Counted from the stretch's first letter, positions 36,100 to 49,752 are shown. The stretch: DNA of 64,000 bases from Trema orientale (GCA_002914845.1 JXTC01000027.1:190330-254329); one strand, 5' to 3'. Notes: generated by a model not told the origin, from the letters alone. Numbers and translations: made by a program.

Positions 36100-36275
36100 A
36101 AAATAATACTACAGGGGCACCAGTGGTGCCAGCACCACAATGATGTGTCAGTCTGTTATTAGCTAATCATAATTATAATTAGGTGGGATCCAGTTTATTA
36201 ATTAAATCATCCAGTAACAGACAGACATGTTATTGTGGTGCTGGACACCACTGGTGTCCTATAGCATTGCTCTTA
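36100..36275. mobile_element. MITE with GGCACCAGTGGTGCC ends, copy 1
   Basis: Left GGGGCACCAGTGGTGCCAGC and right GCTGGACACCACTGGTGTCC form a strong hairpin. The interior holds TAATCATAATTATAATTA and TTTATTAATTAAATCATCCA, shared with 48679-48862. The exact ends and target duplication are unclear in this copy. Confidence 0.75.
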
Positions 36276-36461
36276 CACACTTTATTTCAGCAGTGGCACA
36301 CTTAACAAAGTCAATCATGTGAAAACTCTAAAAGCTAAAAAAGATGACATTAAATAACAATCATTTAGGGTGGGCATACATTAGAATATTGTGAGCACAT
36401 TCCATAATGTTTGCCAAAATAAAATAATTATCCAAAAAATCTATTATATTTAATGTTTCCA

Positions 36462-36690
36462 GTAGGTTTTTTTTTTTTTTTTTTACCTATTTATAAGTAT
36501 CATTTTGGCCAATGAAAATTTTTTTGCACACTTTTTTATATTAAAAAGTAAGAGAGAGAAATAACATTAATGATGCACGTCTTTTCATACACATCATTAT
36601 AACCGTTAGATCACCATTAAATGATGATCTAACGGCTAAAAAAAAAATACCTACACATAGGTTAAAAAAAAAAAACCTAGTGGATTGGCA
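36462..36690. mobile_element. MITE, same family as 18.7-19.1 kb
   Basis: Carries GATGCACGTCTTTTCATACA, GATGATCTAACGGCTAAAAA, and right end AAACCTAGTGGATTGGCAAC. Confidence 0.75.
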
Positions 36691-36699
36691 ACTAATATT

Positions 36700-38690
36700 T
36701 ATATATTTATAGAATATTGTTTATTGCTTAATGTGGTGGGTAACCTTTTCGTTACCTGCTGGTAGGATTTTTTTACTTTTCATTAATTTAATTATTAGAA
36801 AAATAACTTTCACAGTTTTCTTTTTTAAAAAATTGATTCCTATTTAAAGGTTAAAAAAAAATAGAAACTAATTCAAATATGGGAAATTTTAAATTGATTC
36901 ACTTATAAGTTTTGTTTTAAAAAAATAAAACAACAACTTTTCTTTCGATGTATTTCCTTTACGTATAATTGTTTTTAAAAAACATCTTTAAAAAAAAATA
37001 TTTTTAAAATGTATCTTTACAGACTAACTACCATACGAATTACCCAAAAAAAGAAAAACTACTATGTAGAAAAATGGATAGCCTCGGGTATTTAGTAGGT
37101 GTCCTTCGACACCTTTGCTTCACCTGTTTGCTTCTTTTCGATAATTTTCTTTTTTGTTCTCTAACAATTTATCTATTAAAAAGCTACGAAGTTACAACTC
37201 TATCTGCAGTAGCGTTGATATATTTTTTTTAATTATTTGTAAGCTCTTCTTTTTTTATTGCTTAATTAGCATTACTCACCAAAAAAAAGGAGAGCCTCTT
37301 CAAAAGATAACGTGTACATATAGTATTGGTCATTTCTTCATTATCAACAAAAAAAAAATGTTAATTTTCGAGCTTAAAATTAAAAAAAAAAAAAGCATTA
37401 CTTACTTATTTTTTTTCAAAAAATAAAACAGTATTTATTGCTTTATTTTAATTGGTTTAAATTTTATGACATAGTTCTCTGTTTTTTTTTGAGAGGATGA
37501 GAACAGCTATGTGAGTCTCATATTGGTACACTTTTTTTACTAGTTTCCTTGTATGTTAATACCGCATAAAAATTTTTGGTACAGGTTGTTTTTGCATTTG
37601 AGTAGTCCTAAATTTACACAATAAATTTTTTTCCAAAAAAATTTCCCGTTTATGTATTTATTTGTTTGTTTTCCTTTTCTATTTTATTATATGTCTAATT
37701 AACATTTAGATATATTGAAATTGTTCCTACGACAGAATATAATTTGGTTTTACATTTGGGTATTTGACTTGGCACAACTAATTTTGCTAGTTTATCTTAT
37801 ATTTCAAGCTAGTTTGATTTTTCCTTATTGACTAAAATTTTTAAAGCTACTTTGAATTTTTTTTTTGGTAAAATTTACTATATTCTATTTATTTGTTTTG
37901 AATTATTTAGAAATTAAAAAAAAATCATTTTTCAATCCCTTCAAGGCACATGCTTAAGGCACGTGCTCCAATACTAATTCGTAAATAAGAATTATGCGTG
38001 TACTACAGAAATTTATCTTTTCTACCGTGAAAAAAATATGGTTAAATATTGAATTTACAATAATAATATATGATAGTTTTTTTTTTTGAAGTGAAATATA
38101 TGATAGTTTTAAATTAAAGGTAATTAAAAAAATTCAAACTTCAAAGTTAAAATCAAAAAAGAAAGAATAAAAAAAAAGAATTAAACATTGATAAATGAAA
38201 ATGAGATGACTTGTTACTCTATGTTATTTTTCCATCCTTACAGAAAAACAAAAAATATCTATTAAAAGCTCACTTTTTTTTTTAGCTAAATAATAACGCT
38301 CATCTCTAATTATTATTATTATTATTATTATTATTATTTTCCCCCTCCCTTCCAGGCACCAACTTTAGTCCCCTACCTTCATCCCCAAATCAAAGAAAAA
38401 GAACCAGAGAATGAAAAACTAGAAAAAAGTCATGCGCAATGTGGGTAGAAATGACCCCCATTTTTATCAAACTCATCATCATCGCTGGTAAAATCCTATG
38501 AAAATTGAATTGAGTAATCAATTGTGGATTAAAGGCTAAATAAAAGTGTATTGGTCTTTTTTTTTTCATCATCTTTTCGATTGAGATCATAACCTATTCA
38601 TCACTGATTGGAGATAAAACTTGACTTTTCAATTGAGATCATAACCTAGAATTTGACTTCCAAATTCAAAGATCGAATTTCTCAAAACAT
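36700..38690. other. AT-rich spacer, no gene seen
   Basis: Long A and T tracts and a TTA microsatellite near 38305-38338. Open frames here are low-complexity and not supported. Confidence 0.6.
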
Positions 38691-38964
38691 AAGTACATGT
38701 GATGCAAGAATTGAAAATAAAGGGTATACTCAAGCCAATTACCCCTTTTTTTTTCCCTTTAAATAAAACTTTTAGCGTTAATGATTATCTCAGTATAAAA
38801 GCTCTACTTGATTACGAATCTAGGCCTATTATACATGTTATGTACGGACATCACCAACTCGTATGCGCTATACCAAACACAAAACTTACTTGGATAAAAG
38901 TAGCTATAGTGAATTTCACATTTACACTATACCACACATCACTCTAGTCCAGTCCAATACTAGC

Positions 38965-41900
38965 TTAGCGTGACTCGGCAGTGAAATCAGGCTCAGCCGG
39001 TTTCTGAGGCAGCAAAGGCAGCAACCTCTGTTGCGGTCTAGCGCTGCGCATGCCGCTTTGTCTTAAGGCTCTCAGGGCATTGGAAGCAAACCTCGAGGCG
39101 TAAATGGTGGCGCCAAGGCTTGGCGTGGTTCCACTTCCAGCCTCACTCGCCAGAGCATCTTGCAGCCTGTCTTCTGCTTCCCTTAAAGACTTGTCAAGCT
39201 TTCTCTTGCAATGCCTCCGCCACGCGGCTTGAATGAAACAAGCCCCCCATGTTCTCCATTGCAGGGAGTAGAACCTGAATAGACAAACCACCATACAGTA
39301 CGTCTCCTTTTAGTCTAATCTAATCGCATGTCAATAGTCTAAAAATGACAACTGAACGGTATTGAGTACGTCCCATTTAGTGACTAATCTTTCAATTTCT
39401 ATGTTTTTGTCCTTGGTACTTTACCAATGTTCAGGGCCTAATAGAAAACAGCTTTAGAAGTTTTTTTTTTTTTTTTTTTTTTTTAAGTCCCAAAAGAAAA
39501 AAAGAAAACATTTTAAAGTTTAGGACTAAAGCAATACTTTCTGAATAGTTTAGAGAACACCAATACTATACCATTAAGCGTTACTATGATTAGTAGGAGA
39601 TACATGGTTTGAAAGCCTTGCCTGAATGCGTGCTGGAGTTGCTTGCTGTGGAGCCTGCGAAATTGGGAGGCGACAAACTTCAAATCGTCGGCCTTGAGAG
39701 CAAAGGCTTCCACCTCTGTTTTAGCTACCACTGTCCTGGTTGAGGTCGGGAGATTGGAGGAAGAGTTGGGATCCAAAGCCCATGTGAGAAGCTCTTCTCC
39801 ACAGAAGTCACCAGCCTTAAGATCAGCCGAGTTGAAGAAGCCAGTTCTTCCACCATTAGTTGTCATAGTTGCCAGATCTCCTCTCATGATAAAGAGCATC
39901 TCATCAACTGGATCACCCTCCCTGACAATGGAGCTCTTCTCTGTGTAGAGAGCTGGCTTTAGACGATCACACAATCCGTCCAACAGTTGTTCATCCATTT
40001 TCTCAAACATTGGCACCTTTTCAAAGTTTAAACTAAGTTGATGAGAATAGTAGCTAAGAATAGGAGATAACAATGATGGAACTTTTTAAGGAGAGCACTC
40101 ACTCTTGTGAGAAGAGCCAAGCAAAGATGGCGCTTTATGTCCCTCCTTAGGTCTTTAGGAAGGTTACGAACCAGAGTCTCTTCTTCAACACCTCTTGTTT
40201 CTTGCCATTTATACTGCTCATATCCTCTAATACGTTCCCTCAAGGTCTCTGGGAGCATCCGGTGGGACATCCACTGCTCCGCGTCTCGCCTTTTCACTCT
40301 CATTTCTTCGATTCTAACGGTTGTGGACTGCAAATATTTCTATAGAAGAACAAGAAACAAGAGGTCATTATGCAACTTATGTCACTAAACAGGAGCTAAT
40401 TGCGCATCTCATGGTGCGATTGATTACCTGCATATTGCCAATGAGCAAAGAGAATAGGATCAATCCAAAGACTGATATAAAGACCGCAACGATTATCTCC
40501 CAAACGAAAGTGCTTGTCTTGAGATTTTGGCCGAGAGAGCTGCAAAAGAAATCGAGAAAAGAAAGTTCTAAGGTAACAAACTACTGAAACAAAACGAATT
40601 CACATAAAATAGAGTGGAAGGACATTATAAGTTGTCGAACCTAAGATTGCGTAATCCCCACCAAAAGCAGTAGAAAAATTTCGACGAGAAATCTGTGGAT
40701 TCAACCACACCAGACTTGAGGGCATCAGTAAATATTCCGAAGTTAAACGTATTCTGAACTTGATCAGGATCAATGAAAGGGCAAGAAGCATTCAGCATCG
40801 TTGCAAGAGTAGTGACATTTGAAATTTCAGGGTCTTGTGAGCGGCTTTGACTACAGTACACATAATTAGGATCCCACTTCTTTCCCTTGAATACTCCTCG
40901 CCAACACGTATCCAGTCGCTCAAGAGAGAACAAGTACCAAAAAGCTCCAACAACCTGGTATATGACATCGACTTTAATGGTCAGAAAGTCCATTTGTCTA
41001 GGCATAGCGTTAAAAAAAAATTCGGAAAAAAAGTATGTCAGGTTGCAAACAATATTCGAGTTTGGTATCCAAATTAAGTGTTTGAAGGAGTATTAAGTGG
41101 TGGAATTAACTTACATGACTTGCTAGCATATATAGGAGAAGGTTGAAAGCAGCTCCAGCCCATGCAGTCTCAGTAATTATGCCAGAAGTTCTAGTTACTT
41201 CTTTGAATAGTGGAACAATTCGCATGAGTCTCGGAACATACTGACAGATGATGACGATTTTCAACAACTCCTTCGTGACCAGTGGAACAGGACGTTGTAT
41301 TTTAGGGATGATAGCAAGAACTACAATCTGAACAAACAAAAAAGAATGTGAACTAAGGCAACCTTTTGTATGGTTCATCAAAAACTTAAGACAAACATCA
41401 TTAATAGAAGTGAAAGTATAGAAAGTAAAAGTGATGCGAGTAAAATCTAAACTTAGGAAGAAAAAGAGTACAGTTGCACTTAAAATATAGAATGAAGCAT
41501 ATACCTGAGGCAGTGGAAGAATTGAGAGAACATCAACAATGAAGTTGCTAGACAAATATCTTTTGGCAATGGCCAAAGGATCATCAACTAACTCCCCTCT
41601 TCCAAATACTCGCGAAGAAGGGGCTATAAACCCAGTTCGGAACTGAAAGATTATCCGAAGTACGTAAAAGATATCGGTAAATGTTCGAATGACACAAGCA
41701 ATGATTTCCAAAGGTTCATCCAAAGTGATGCATTTATTATTGTCATCTATTCCAGGAATGTAAAAAAAGAAAGGGTCCACGGACACAGCCAAGAAACAAG
41801 ACAGAACAAATATCTTGTTCCAAGTTTGAAGGAAAGAACCCTGAGGGTCAAGAATTTTCTTTCTGGACTCCAAATCCTTTTCTGGCTTCTTTCCTATAGA

Positions 41901-42336
41901 ATGGGAAGTTGGGGTTTTTCTAAGGCTTCTAATCCTCTCATAGCCCCTTTGGACTCCTCTCACAACATGTCTTAAAATTTCTCTCACAGATAATCTAGCT
42001 TTTCTTGGATAGAGTCCATCAACGGAGAAATCATGCTCAGAACTTTGAGATCTCTCTGATTTCCAGTCCTCAAATCTGGATAAGGGAATTTAACAAGGAA
42101 GATCAGAGAGATAAATAACTGATCAACTATAATACCAAATTCAAATTACTAGTTTTGAGAAAGAAAATGTTCAAAAACTAGTGCATTTACTACCTTAAAC
42201 TATAGTTCTGTAAAGAAGTTAGTACAATTTCATTGTGTAAACAGGGAGACGCAACCAAAGAATTGTGTAGAAGGAAGTCACAATTTAAGATTTTTAAGTA
42301 AACTAACCTCACAAACTTAGTCCCCTTGGAATTCAT
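38965..42336 (-). CDS. CNGC cyclic nucleotide-gated ion channel (8 exons, 726 aa)
   Basis: Plant cation channel of the CNGC family, closest by eye to group I (CNGC1/10-like), a plasma-membrane calcium-permeable channel controlled by calmodulin. Exons: 42336-42308, 42075-41505, 41327-41115, 40954-40641, 40539-40428, 40339-40103, 40016-39622 and 39274-38965; phases join throughout. The start MNSKGTKFVRFEDW matches the CNGC1-type N-terminus. S1 is near residues 93-113 (KIFVLSCFLAVSVDPFFFYI); the S4-S5 region has CQYVPRLMRIVPLFKEVTR; the pore helix KFFYCFWWGLRNL precedes filter GQN at 379-381. The C-linker (LPKDLRRDIKRHLC) leads to the cyclic-nucleotide-binding domain with GDFCGEELLTWAL, then the IQ-like WGACFIQAAWRRHCKRK. 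The last intron (39621-39275) starts with GC instead of GT. Lengths and domains are normal, so I consider it functional. Confidence 0.94.
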
Positions 42337-43102
42337 AACTTCAGGCAAGATTGAAGCCCTGCAAAAGGGTCAATTTCAAGTTTGAGAATAATATCAAACG
42401 AATAGTGAAAACATGTCATGTTGGTTTATGCAAAAACTCTGAAACATAAGAGCCAAAACATGATTATATAGATTTCCATGACCATTGTAATAGTCAACTT
42501 ATGAAATGGTCTTTTTTTGAAGCCTATGATATTTCTTGCGTTCAACATTCAACTAATTTTCCAATCACTTTATGTTACACCTAAGTTGATTAATCCACAT
42601 TCTAAATACTTACAATACCAAGGATCGCTACATACTACCTTAACTTTCTATTTCTTGTACGGTCAATATATACACGTCTATTATTATATAAGGAAGAGAA
42701 AAGTATTGGGTGTACGGTAAAGGTTCATGAGTAAGCATATTTACAAAAGTGGAAACTCATTGAAAATCCTGAAAGAGATCTACTGAAGCATGTATGCATA
42801 TATACATATGTATAGGAGTAAAGTTACTTAACAAAATGAAATTGTAAACTTATATAAGAATCGAAATAAAGTCACAAAATCAATTTAAACCATATATTTT
42901 GAAAAACTTTAAAAAAATACTTGAAAATGGTAAAAAAAAAAATAAAAATAAAATAAATCCCAGAATTTGAATTGCTATTTGGTTGCCATGAAAAGTGAGT
43001 CATGTCATGGGGAAGAAGTTGGTCAAAGTTTTAGTGCTTAGACTGATTTATTATGCAGAAGAAAAAAAAAATCCCACCTTCTAAAAGCCAAGCCTGTTGC
43101 AT
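42333..43102 (-). other. Leader uORF of the intact CNGC gene, overlapping its start codon
   Basis: A non-coding first exon ends at 43078 (donor GTGGGA) and joins an acceptor before 42358. The spliced uORF (43102-43078 plus 42358-42333) reads MQQAWLLEGLQSCLKL. Its TGA overlaps the main ATG as ATGA (42336-42333), a layout that suits termination-reinitiation or translational damping. The splice is inferred. Confidence 0.5.
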
Positions 43103-43445
43103 TAAACTCGACCAACACAAAGTTTCTCGCTTTGCTGCTCTCAGAATCACACTCTTTCTTCTTTTTTTTTTTCCGGGGAAAAAAAAAGAAAAAAAAAAAG
43201 AAGAAACAGAGGAGAAGAGGCAGAGGGGGTATGAATGAAAAGAAGTGGCGAACAAGGACGTGAAGTTGTAGAGAGAAAGGCACGAGGTCAATGGGGGTGA
43301 AGAGTGAAGAGAATGAGAAACTTCGTGTTGAGTTAAAGCAGAGAGCCCCCAAGAAGAAGGTTCGTAGAGAGAGTCTGTAAAGGCGGTTAATGTAAAGCGT
43401 TTCAGAGAGAGAGAGAGAGAGAAAGAGAGAGGGAGGAACAAGACT
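43103..43445 (-). promoter_or_regulatory. CNGC leader exon and proximal promoter region
   Basis: Sequence is homologous to 31380-31640 upstream of the tandem copy. It contains purine/pyrimidine-rich runs including a GA microsatellite at 43406-43430. No clear TATA box was identified; the transcription start is unknown. Confidence 0.4.
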
Positions 43446-43650
43446 TAGTCAGTTAGTCTGATAAATTTAAGAGTCAAGTCAGCCCCCGTGGCCCCACTCC
43501 CAAACCTCCAAGAAATTGTCTTTTTCTTTTCCTTTTTGTAAATAAAATTTTAATTTATTGGACTTGGGACATTATCATTTTGATAACGAAAAAAGAGAAA
43601 AATTAAAATCATAAATCATTTATATCATTAGGGTTTTTATCTAAATAAAA

Positions 43651-44648
43651 TGGGTTTATGGCACCATTGGTCCTCAAATTATTTTCATTTTGGTATATTG
43701 GTCCCTAACTTTTTCTTTTTTGTAGTATTTCAATATCTAATGTTTGTCTTTTTTGGCACCTTAGTCCTTTTGGCATATTTAATCTAAAGTTCTGTTAAAA
43801 TTCATTTAAATGGAAGAAATTTTATATCATTGATCTTTATTATTTCAATTGTTTAGCAATTTGGTCTCTAATTTTTTTTAGCATTCATATCTCTGATAAT
43901 AATATTGCATCTACTAATTTTTTCCAAAATTTAAAGATAGTTATAAAATAAACAGTTCATTTAAGAATCAAATTTAATAATAAAAAAATACATACTAACA
44001 AACCCTAATTTATGTCAAATTACAATAACTTTTACGAAGAAAAAATAATTACCTTATCATTTTTAAAACTAAAAATATTACGCATGTACCCTTTTCCATT
44101 AGTCAAAGTTGACTACAAACTTACTATATCTATTAAATTTTCATTTAATTATGAATGGTTATTCTAAAATATTATTGATTATTTACTTAAACAATATAAC
44201 TAATAAGCTTGGAAATTTTTAGAGACTTTTTCAATTTTTTGTATTATTGTAAAAATAATAATTAATTGTGTATATGTAAAAAATAATTGTTAAATCTGGA
44301 GATTTTATAGATTTGTTTCTTTTTTTTTCCTTTTTTCTGCTAAGTAGATTCATTATAATTATTTTATAATTTTGGAGATATTACTGTAGTTTTGATAAGA
44401 ATTAAAACAAAAAATAAAATATTAAATAGAGATATAAATGCCAAAAAAAAAAAACAAGGGAACAAATTGCAAAATAATTTAAACAATAAGGATCAATGGT
44501 GTAAAATTTCTCTCATTTAACTAAATTCTAACAGAATATTGGATGGAATATGCCAGAAGGACTAACAGTACCAAAAAGTAAAATATTAGGTACTGCAATG
44601 CTACAAAAAAAAAAAAAAAGATTGGGGGCCAATGGTGCCATTTACCTA
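43651..44648. mobile_element. Long-TIR foldback element, ~1 kb
   Basis: The left end (TTATGGCACCATTGGTCCTC, then GGCACCTTAGTCCTTTTGGC and TCTGTTAAAATTCATTTAAA) is matched in inverse by the right end (GGGGGCCAATGGTGCCATTT, GGAATATGCCAGAAGGACTA, AACTAAATTCTAACAGAA). No coding capacity is seen. This is similar in design to the element at 4877-5412. Confidence 0.65.
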
Positions 44649-47600
44649 ATAAAAAATTTAGAATTCTAACTACTCTTAATTCGAGTTTAGTCAAAAAATT
44701 TCGACTAAATCAAGGAAAAAATAAAAGTGAAGAAGACAACACTGGGAAGGCAGCCAACTATATTCGAGCGGTGTCAAAATCATTTGACTACCGTTGAAAG
44801 TTTTCGACTAGAGGCTCGAAACCAGTCAAAATTTTTCGACCGATGGCTCGATCACTATTCAAAAATTTTCGACTGGAGTTTAAATTTTCTTGCCATCGGT
44901 TAAAAATCGATTGAAAAAGTGGCTTGTTCTACCGCAGTTGAAATTTGTCGACCCTTGTCGAGAAGAGACGCTGGACAGGGATTGACGGTGGTAGTGGGGT
45001 GTTGCAAATGGCGATGTTGGCGATGTTGTCATGTGTGATGTTACAATAAATATTAGTTTTGAAAACACTCATAGATGAGTCAATCTTTTTATCACGAGAG
45101 TCTTAGTAGTCCACTAGGTATAAATTCCTATATAGTTTTCTTCTTCTTTCGAAAATATAAAAAGGGAAAAAAAAACTTTTTTTAAAAAAGAGATTTATAG
45201 GTAGAATATATAAACACATACATATGTATGTATAATTACATGCTCCTCCTCATTTTTTGACTTTTTCCTATCTGTAACCTTGTGGTATTGGGAAAAAAAA
45301 ATAATAATAAAAAATAAAAATAAAAACCTTAACTTTAGAATTTCTTGCAAAATTCTCCCATTTTTAGAAGTGGATTTGACGGGAGGAACACCGAACACGT
45401 ACATATATTAGCTATTCAAAGGAAATGTTCAATCTTGTAAATTTTCACGCATACGTTTTTTTCTTTCTTTTTTTTTTTTTTTTAAGAGACACGCATACAT
45501 TTCAATATCACTTACTTTCGCATACATTTTTGTTTTCTTTGATGCAGCTTGTAAAGTGTTTTCTTTATGCTCTCTTTACTTTCTTTTTTTGTTTGAATTT
45601 TTTGTTTTTTTCTTTGACTTTTGGTCAAATAAATATTGAAATTGAAATTGATTTAAAAAATGTTGATATTGAAATTAATCCCTTATAAAAATATATATAT
45701 ATATACTGCAGTTAATCTAATATTTATTTTAATCCTTTATAGATTGGGTAGCTTCACGTATTCTTTCGAAAACAGTGGTGAATATTAGAAAGGAAAAAAA
45801 AAAAAAAAAACCCTAACTATGACCCTTTTGCAGCTTTAACCTTATATTTTGGTTTGTGAAAAATTATAACTTCACACTAAGAATTTTTAAACATTTTTAC
45901 ATTTCCCTTCATGAAATAACTAAATTTTTCCTTCATTAAACATTGAATTTAAATTAAGGTTAACATATTATTGTTGCAAAGTATTTAAATCCTATTGAAA
46001 ATGACCTCTTAATTTCTATTGAAAATACCTAAAATAATAGAATAAATTGGTCAAATTTAGCTCGGAAGGTAAAATTTTTTTGAAATTCTTAATATAGAAA
46101 TATAATTTTGCACAAGCTAAAAGAGATGGCTAAAATTGCAAAAATGCCATAGTTTAAGTTTATTTATTTATTTATTTTAATAGCAGTTTTCCCTTAAAAA
46201 GAATTGACTCATAATTTTTGGAATGGAATAGGATTAATATTCCTTTCTAACTTAATCTAATGCTAGTTTAGTCCCTTTCTCTTTGAAATATTCATCTTCT
46301 TGATTCCTATCCCACCAGATAAGAAGATCAAATCTCCTTCTTCGGTAGAACTTCCGTAGTTTTATATTTTTCTTTAATAATCCTTCCATTTGTACGAGGG
46401 TCATATTTCTATGGATTTATTCTTATGAGGTTTCGTCCTACTAGATTATACATTATATAAATTTTATTTTATTTTATTTTTTTCAATTTTTTTATGTTTT
46501 TTCTTTTAGATATGTATTTATGCTTAATGAAAATCTTGATCTTATAGCGTCTTTGAAATTCATTGTCTATATAGTAGAAAGTTATTTTAAGATTGTTGTA
46601 GGTTTGGTGAACTCTTCTAGTGGTATCTAACTCTCTGTTAAGAGATAATACTAGTGTTTTTTCATGTTATTTTATATCTTTCGTTTTGAAAATGAAGAAG
46701 TCTATACACAGTTATTATTACTCTTTTCTATGTTAAAAGGTTTTTTTTTTCATTTTTACTAATTATATTGCTCTGATTCTATTTTAATAATTAAAATTTT
46801 CCTTTTAACATTCAAAAAAAGGAAAAAAAAAAAAAAGAATTGACTTCTGTGTTCTGACTGTGTCATAGAGCAGGATTAGCTATTAATAATTTAAGAACCT
46901 AACAACCAGAAGTATTTTTATACTTATACATACACACACGTGTATACACATATATTGAAAATCTATGACACGAGTGTAAAAGATTGACTTCATAACCTCA
47001 ATGGTTGGCCTCCGATCAGCTACAACTTTCTAAATAAGAGATTTTTAGTCTGGTTTGATAAAGAACAAGATCATAATTAGTTTATTTTTTACAATTTGAA
47101 GTTAAAGAAACAGGAAAAATTACAATATTTAATTGTAGCAACTTGTAGGTTAGAATTGCAACAATCCCACCAAAATAGAAAACGAACATAAGGTTTTTTC
47201 AATCGACAACATTAGCCATTTTTCTAGATAAAGATTAGAACATAGAACTATGCGGATTAGAATTTTTATAAATAAACTGGGATTCGAACAATAGGGTGTA
47301 CTAATAAGTTTATCCTTTTAAACAAAAGTGAATCTTATATTATATAGCACTCATTGTTCTCATTTAATATTTTATATTTCTGATTGTTTTGCTTTTAAGT
47401 GGGACATAAAGAATCAATAGCTTATCTCAAATCAGACTAACAATTTACACAATATAATGTCTATGAAAAAAGTGGGAAATTAAGGTCATGAATCCATATG
47501 GAATGAGACATAGCCTCGATCATCTCCAACTTTATATGAAATTATTGAAAGGCAAACACTTTTAACCCAATAATTATTTCGTACTTTAAGATCTTATTGG

Positions 47601-47770
47601 TCCCTAATAAATTTTAAAAGTGTGAAATGACATTTTGGAGATAAGTTTGTAAAAAAGCCATATTATCGTATTATCAACTCCTTCAGTTGGATGAAGAACT
47701 GGAATTCACCCTAATGGTTTATCTAATTCATGGTTTCAGATTTCAACTCAAGAAACAAGTAAAGATAGAT

Positions 47771-47822
<52 letters not shown>

Positions 47823-48670
47823 GGTTGGGGGCAGTGGGGAGGGGGGGAGCATTGTGATAAATAAAAGTAATTCATCTTGGAAGTAGATCACAAAATAAGA
47901 AGGAAAAAAAAATGAAGTTGTTCTCAAGATCGGTTTCAATTTTTAATCAGGTTCATATTTTAGAAATTAACGTCATTTTTTTCTTTTATGAAATAAAGTC
48001 AAGAACAAAAGGAAACTTAGTAGATTTAAATTAAAGTACAAGTTTCACATTCAAGTCTCTTGAGGACCAGTGTCTAAAATGAACTTTAGATCAAGCATTA
48101 AGAACTTTATTCTCTGGCCGATGATCCCCTCAATATGAAAATGGCAATTCATTAGGATAATTGCATATTTTAATCAATAGCTGATGCATGTTTTAGACCC
48201 CTTTTACTTATTTATTTTTATTCCTTTTCAGAAGTCAACAAAGCAAATTTATGTATATTTGTTTATTTATGGTCGTTTTCACATATAATAAGCTTGATGT
48301 TTTCTGCCTTCCATTTGGAAGGCAAAGTTAGTCAATGAGCAGGAGCTATACGTCTGTGATTTGTCTTTTTTCACTCTATAAAATAACAAGTACTTATAAA
48401 AGTATATTATATATAATATATGCTGGAAGTAATTAAATTTGGAGTGGAATAAATTTTTTATTATTGGGATGAAAAAACTTGTAATTATTTTCGTGATCTA
48501 CAGTATTTTTGGATTTATAATTAGATAGCTCGTCCTGCTAAATGCCAGTCTTGTTCTATTCATTGATTATCTATTTTGACTAATCCAGTTCACTTCCTGA
48601 TAATAGTTTATCTTGCATTGAATATGTGTGTATATTAATCAAAAGAGGGCCACATTTAGTATACCATCTT
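44649..48670. other. AT-rich spacer, no gene seen
   Basis: A cluster of TTTTCGACT-type motifs lies at 44690-44960, of unknown origin. A run of about 50 A lies at 47771-47820. Open frames here are low-complexity and not supported. Confidence 0.6.
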
Positions 48671-48871
48671 AAAATTTAGAATAATGTTATAGGGCACCAG
48701 TGGTGCCCAGCACCACGGTGATGTGTCAGTCTGTCACTGATTAATCATAATTATAATTTAAGTGGGGACTATGTGAGACCCAGTTTATTAATTAAATCAT
48801 CCAGTGACAAATAGACATGTCACTGTGGTGCTGGGCACCACTGCTGCCCCATAGCATTGCTCTAAAATTTA
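48670..48871. mobile_element. MITE with GGCACCAGTGGTGCC ends, copy 2, with 9-bp target duplication
   Basis: The element 48679-48862 starts GAATAATGTTATAGGGCACC and ends CCCCATAGCATTGCTC. It is flanked by TAAAATTTA on both sides (48670-48678 and 48863-48871), a 9-bp duplication of Mutator type. Confidence 0.85.
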
Positions 48872-49752
48872 AGGGGTATGGAAAACTCTGCGGGTCACTC
48901 TCTAGCCTGCTTTCTGATTGAAAATTTAGAAATGGACCTTCATATTTCACTGCGTGGACAATAGAAATATCTATATAGTTTCAGTCCCATCCACATTTGA
49001 TTCCAGAAAAAGGCTACAAACTAAGGCCAATAATAACAAGCTATAGTACAGCCTTGAGAACAAAACTAGGATGATTTGAAAGGACAACATAACCATCTCA
49101 AACTCACTTTCTTAGATGAACTATCCAGCAGAAAAGATAAACAAGTGAAGTGTCATTTAATCCGTCTTCCTAAGAACGAGGCACTTCGTTGCAAAGTACC
49201 TTGGCTGTTTAAGAAGTCAACCAGGCAGGTTTTCAAAGTTTCAGTCGAAAGGAAAGACGGAAGAGTAAACTTTTGTTCTTAAGCATACCCTTAATTACAG
49301 ATATGAGAACATCAGATGCTTTATATAGGGGTTGGCGTCTGCTGTTTGATGAGGGTTTTGCTTACGATGATCAGTCCGAAATCAATTTGTTTATTCTTTC
49401 TATGAGCTCGGATGAGATCAGACCTCCAAGAAGTGAAATCGATCTATTCCCGGAAGGAAATTTGGGGCATACTCAGTATGCGACGTTAACAAGTCGAAAT
49501 ACAAAACTAATTATGGTCCTGAAATTCACAAATGAAAAAAGTTTTCTGAGAGAAAAATAAGAACTAAAATAAAATACCACTACAATGCCCCATCTGCGTG
49601 CTGTTACGGACCAAACTGGCTAGTGGCTAGCTTAGGTGCAAATGTTCAAATTTGTTGGTATCAAAAACCCAAGAAGCCAGCTAATTTATTGATGAGATCT
49701 AACTTCTTCCTATACTAACACTAGAGCGAAAAGGAGCATTCATTGCCTTCTC
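48872..49752. other. Intergenic region 3' of the 1589-domain gene
   Basis: Two + strand open frames (49076-49282, 49273-49560) show no recognisable domain or promoter and are not called as genes. The 3' untranslated region of the 1589-domain gene should lie at the right end. Confidence 0.4.

Noticed and set aside
43031-43441. 136-codon minus-strand frame upstream of CNGC
   Set aside because: It lies in the leader and promoter homologous between CNGC copies, is not conserved as a frame in the other copy and is Ser/Phe-rich.
44690-44960. TTTTCGACT repeat cluster as a regulatory array
   Set aside because: The motifs are irregular in spacing and no gene is nearby; similar GTCGACTAC words occur in the LTR at about 3.0 kb, so it is probably retroelement debris.
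49076-49560. Two + strand frames beside the 1589-domain gene
   Set aside because: No domain recognised, no splice link between them and no promoter; they could be a decayed gene, but I cannot support it.
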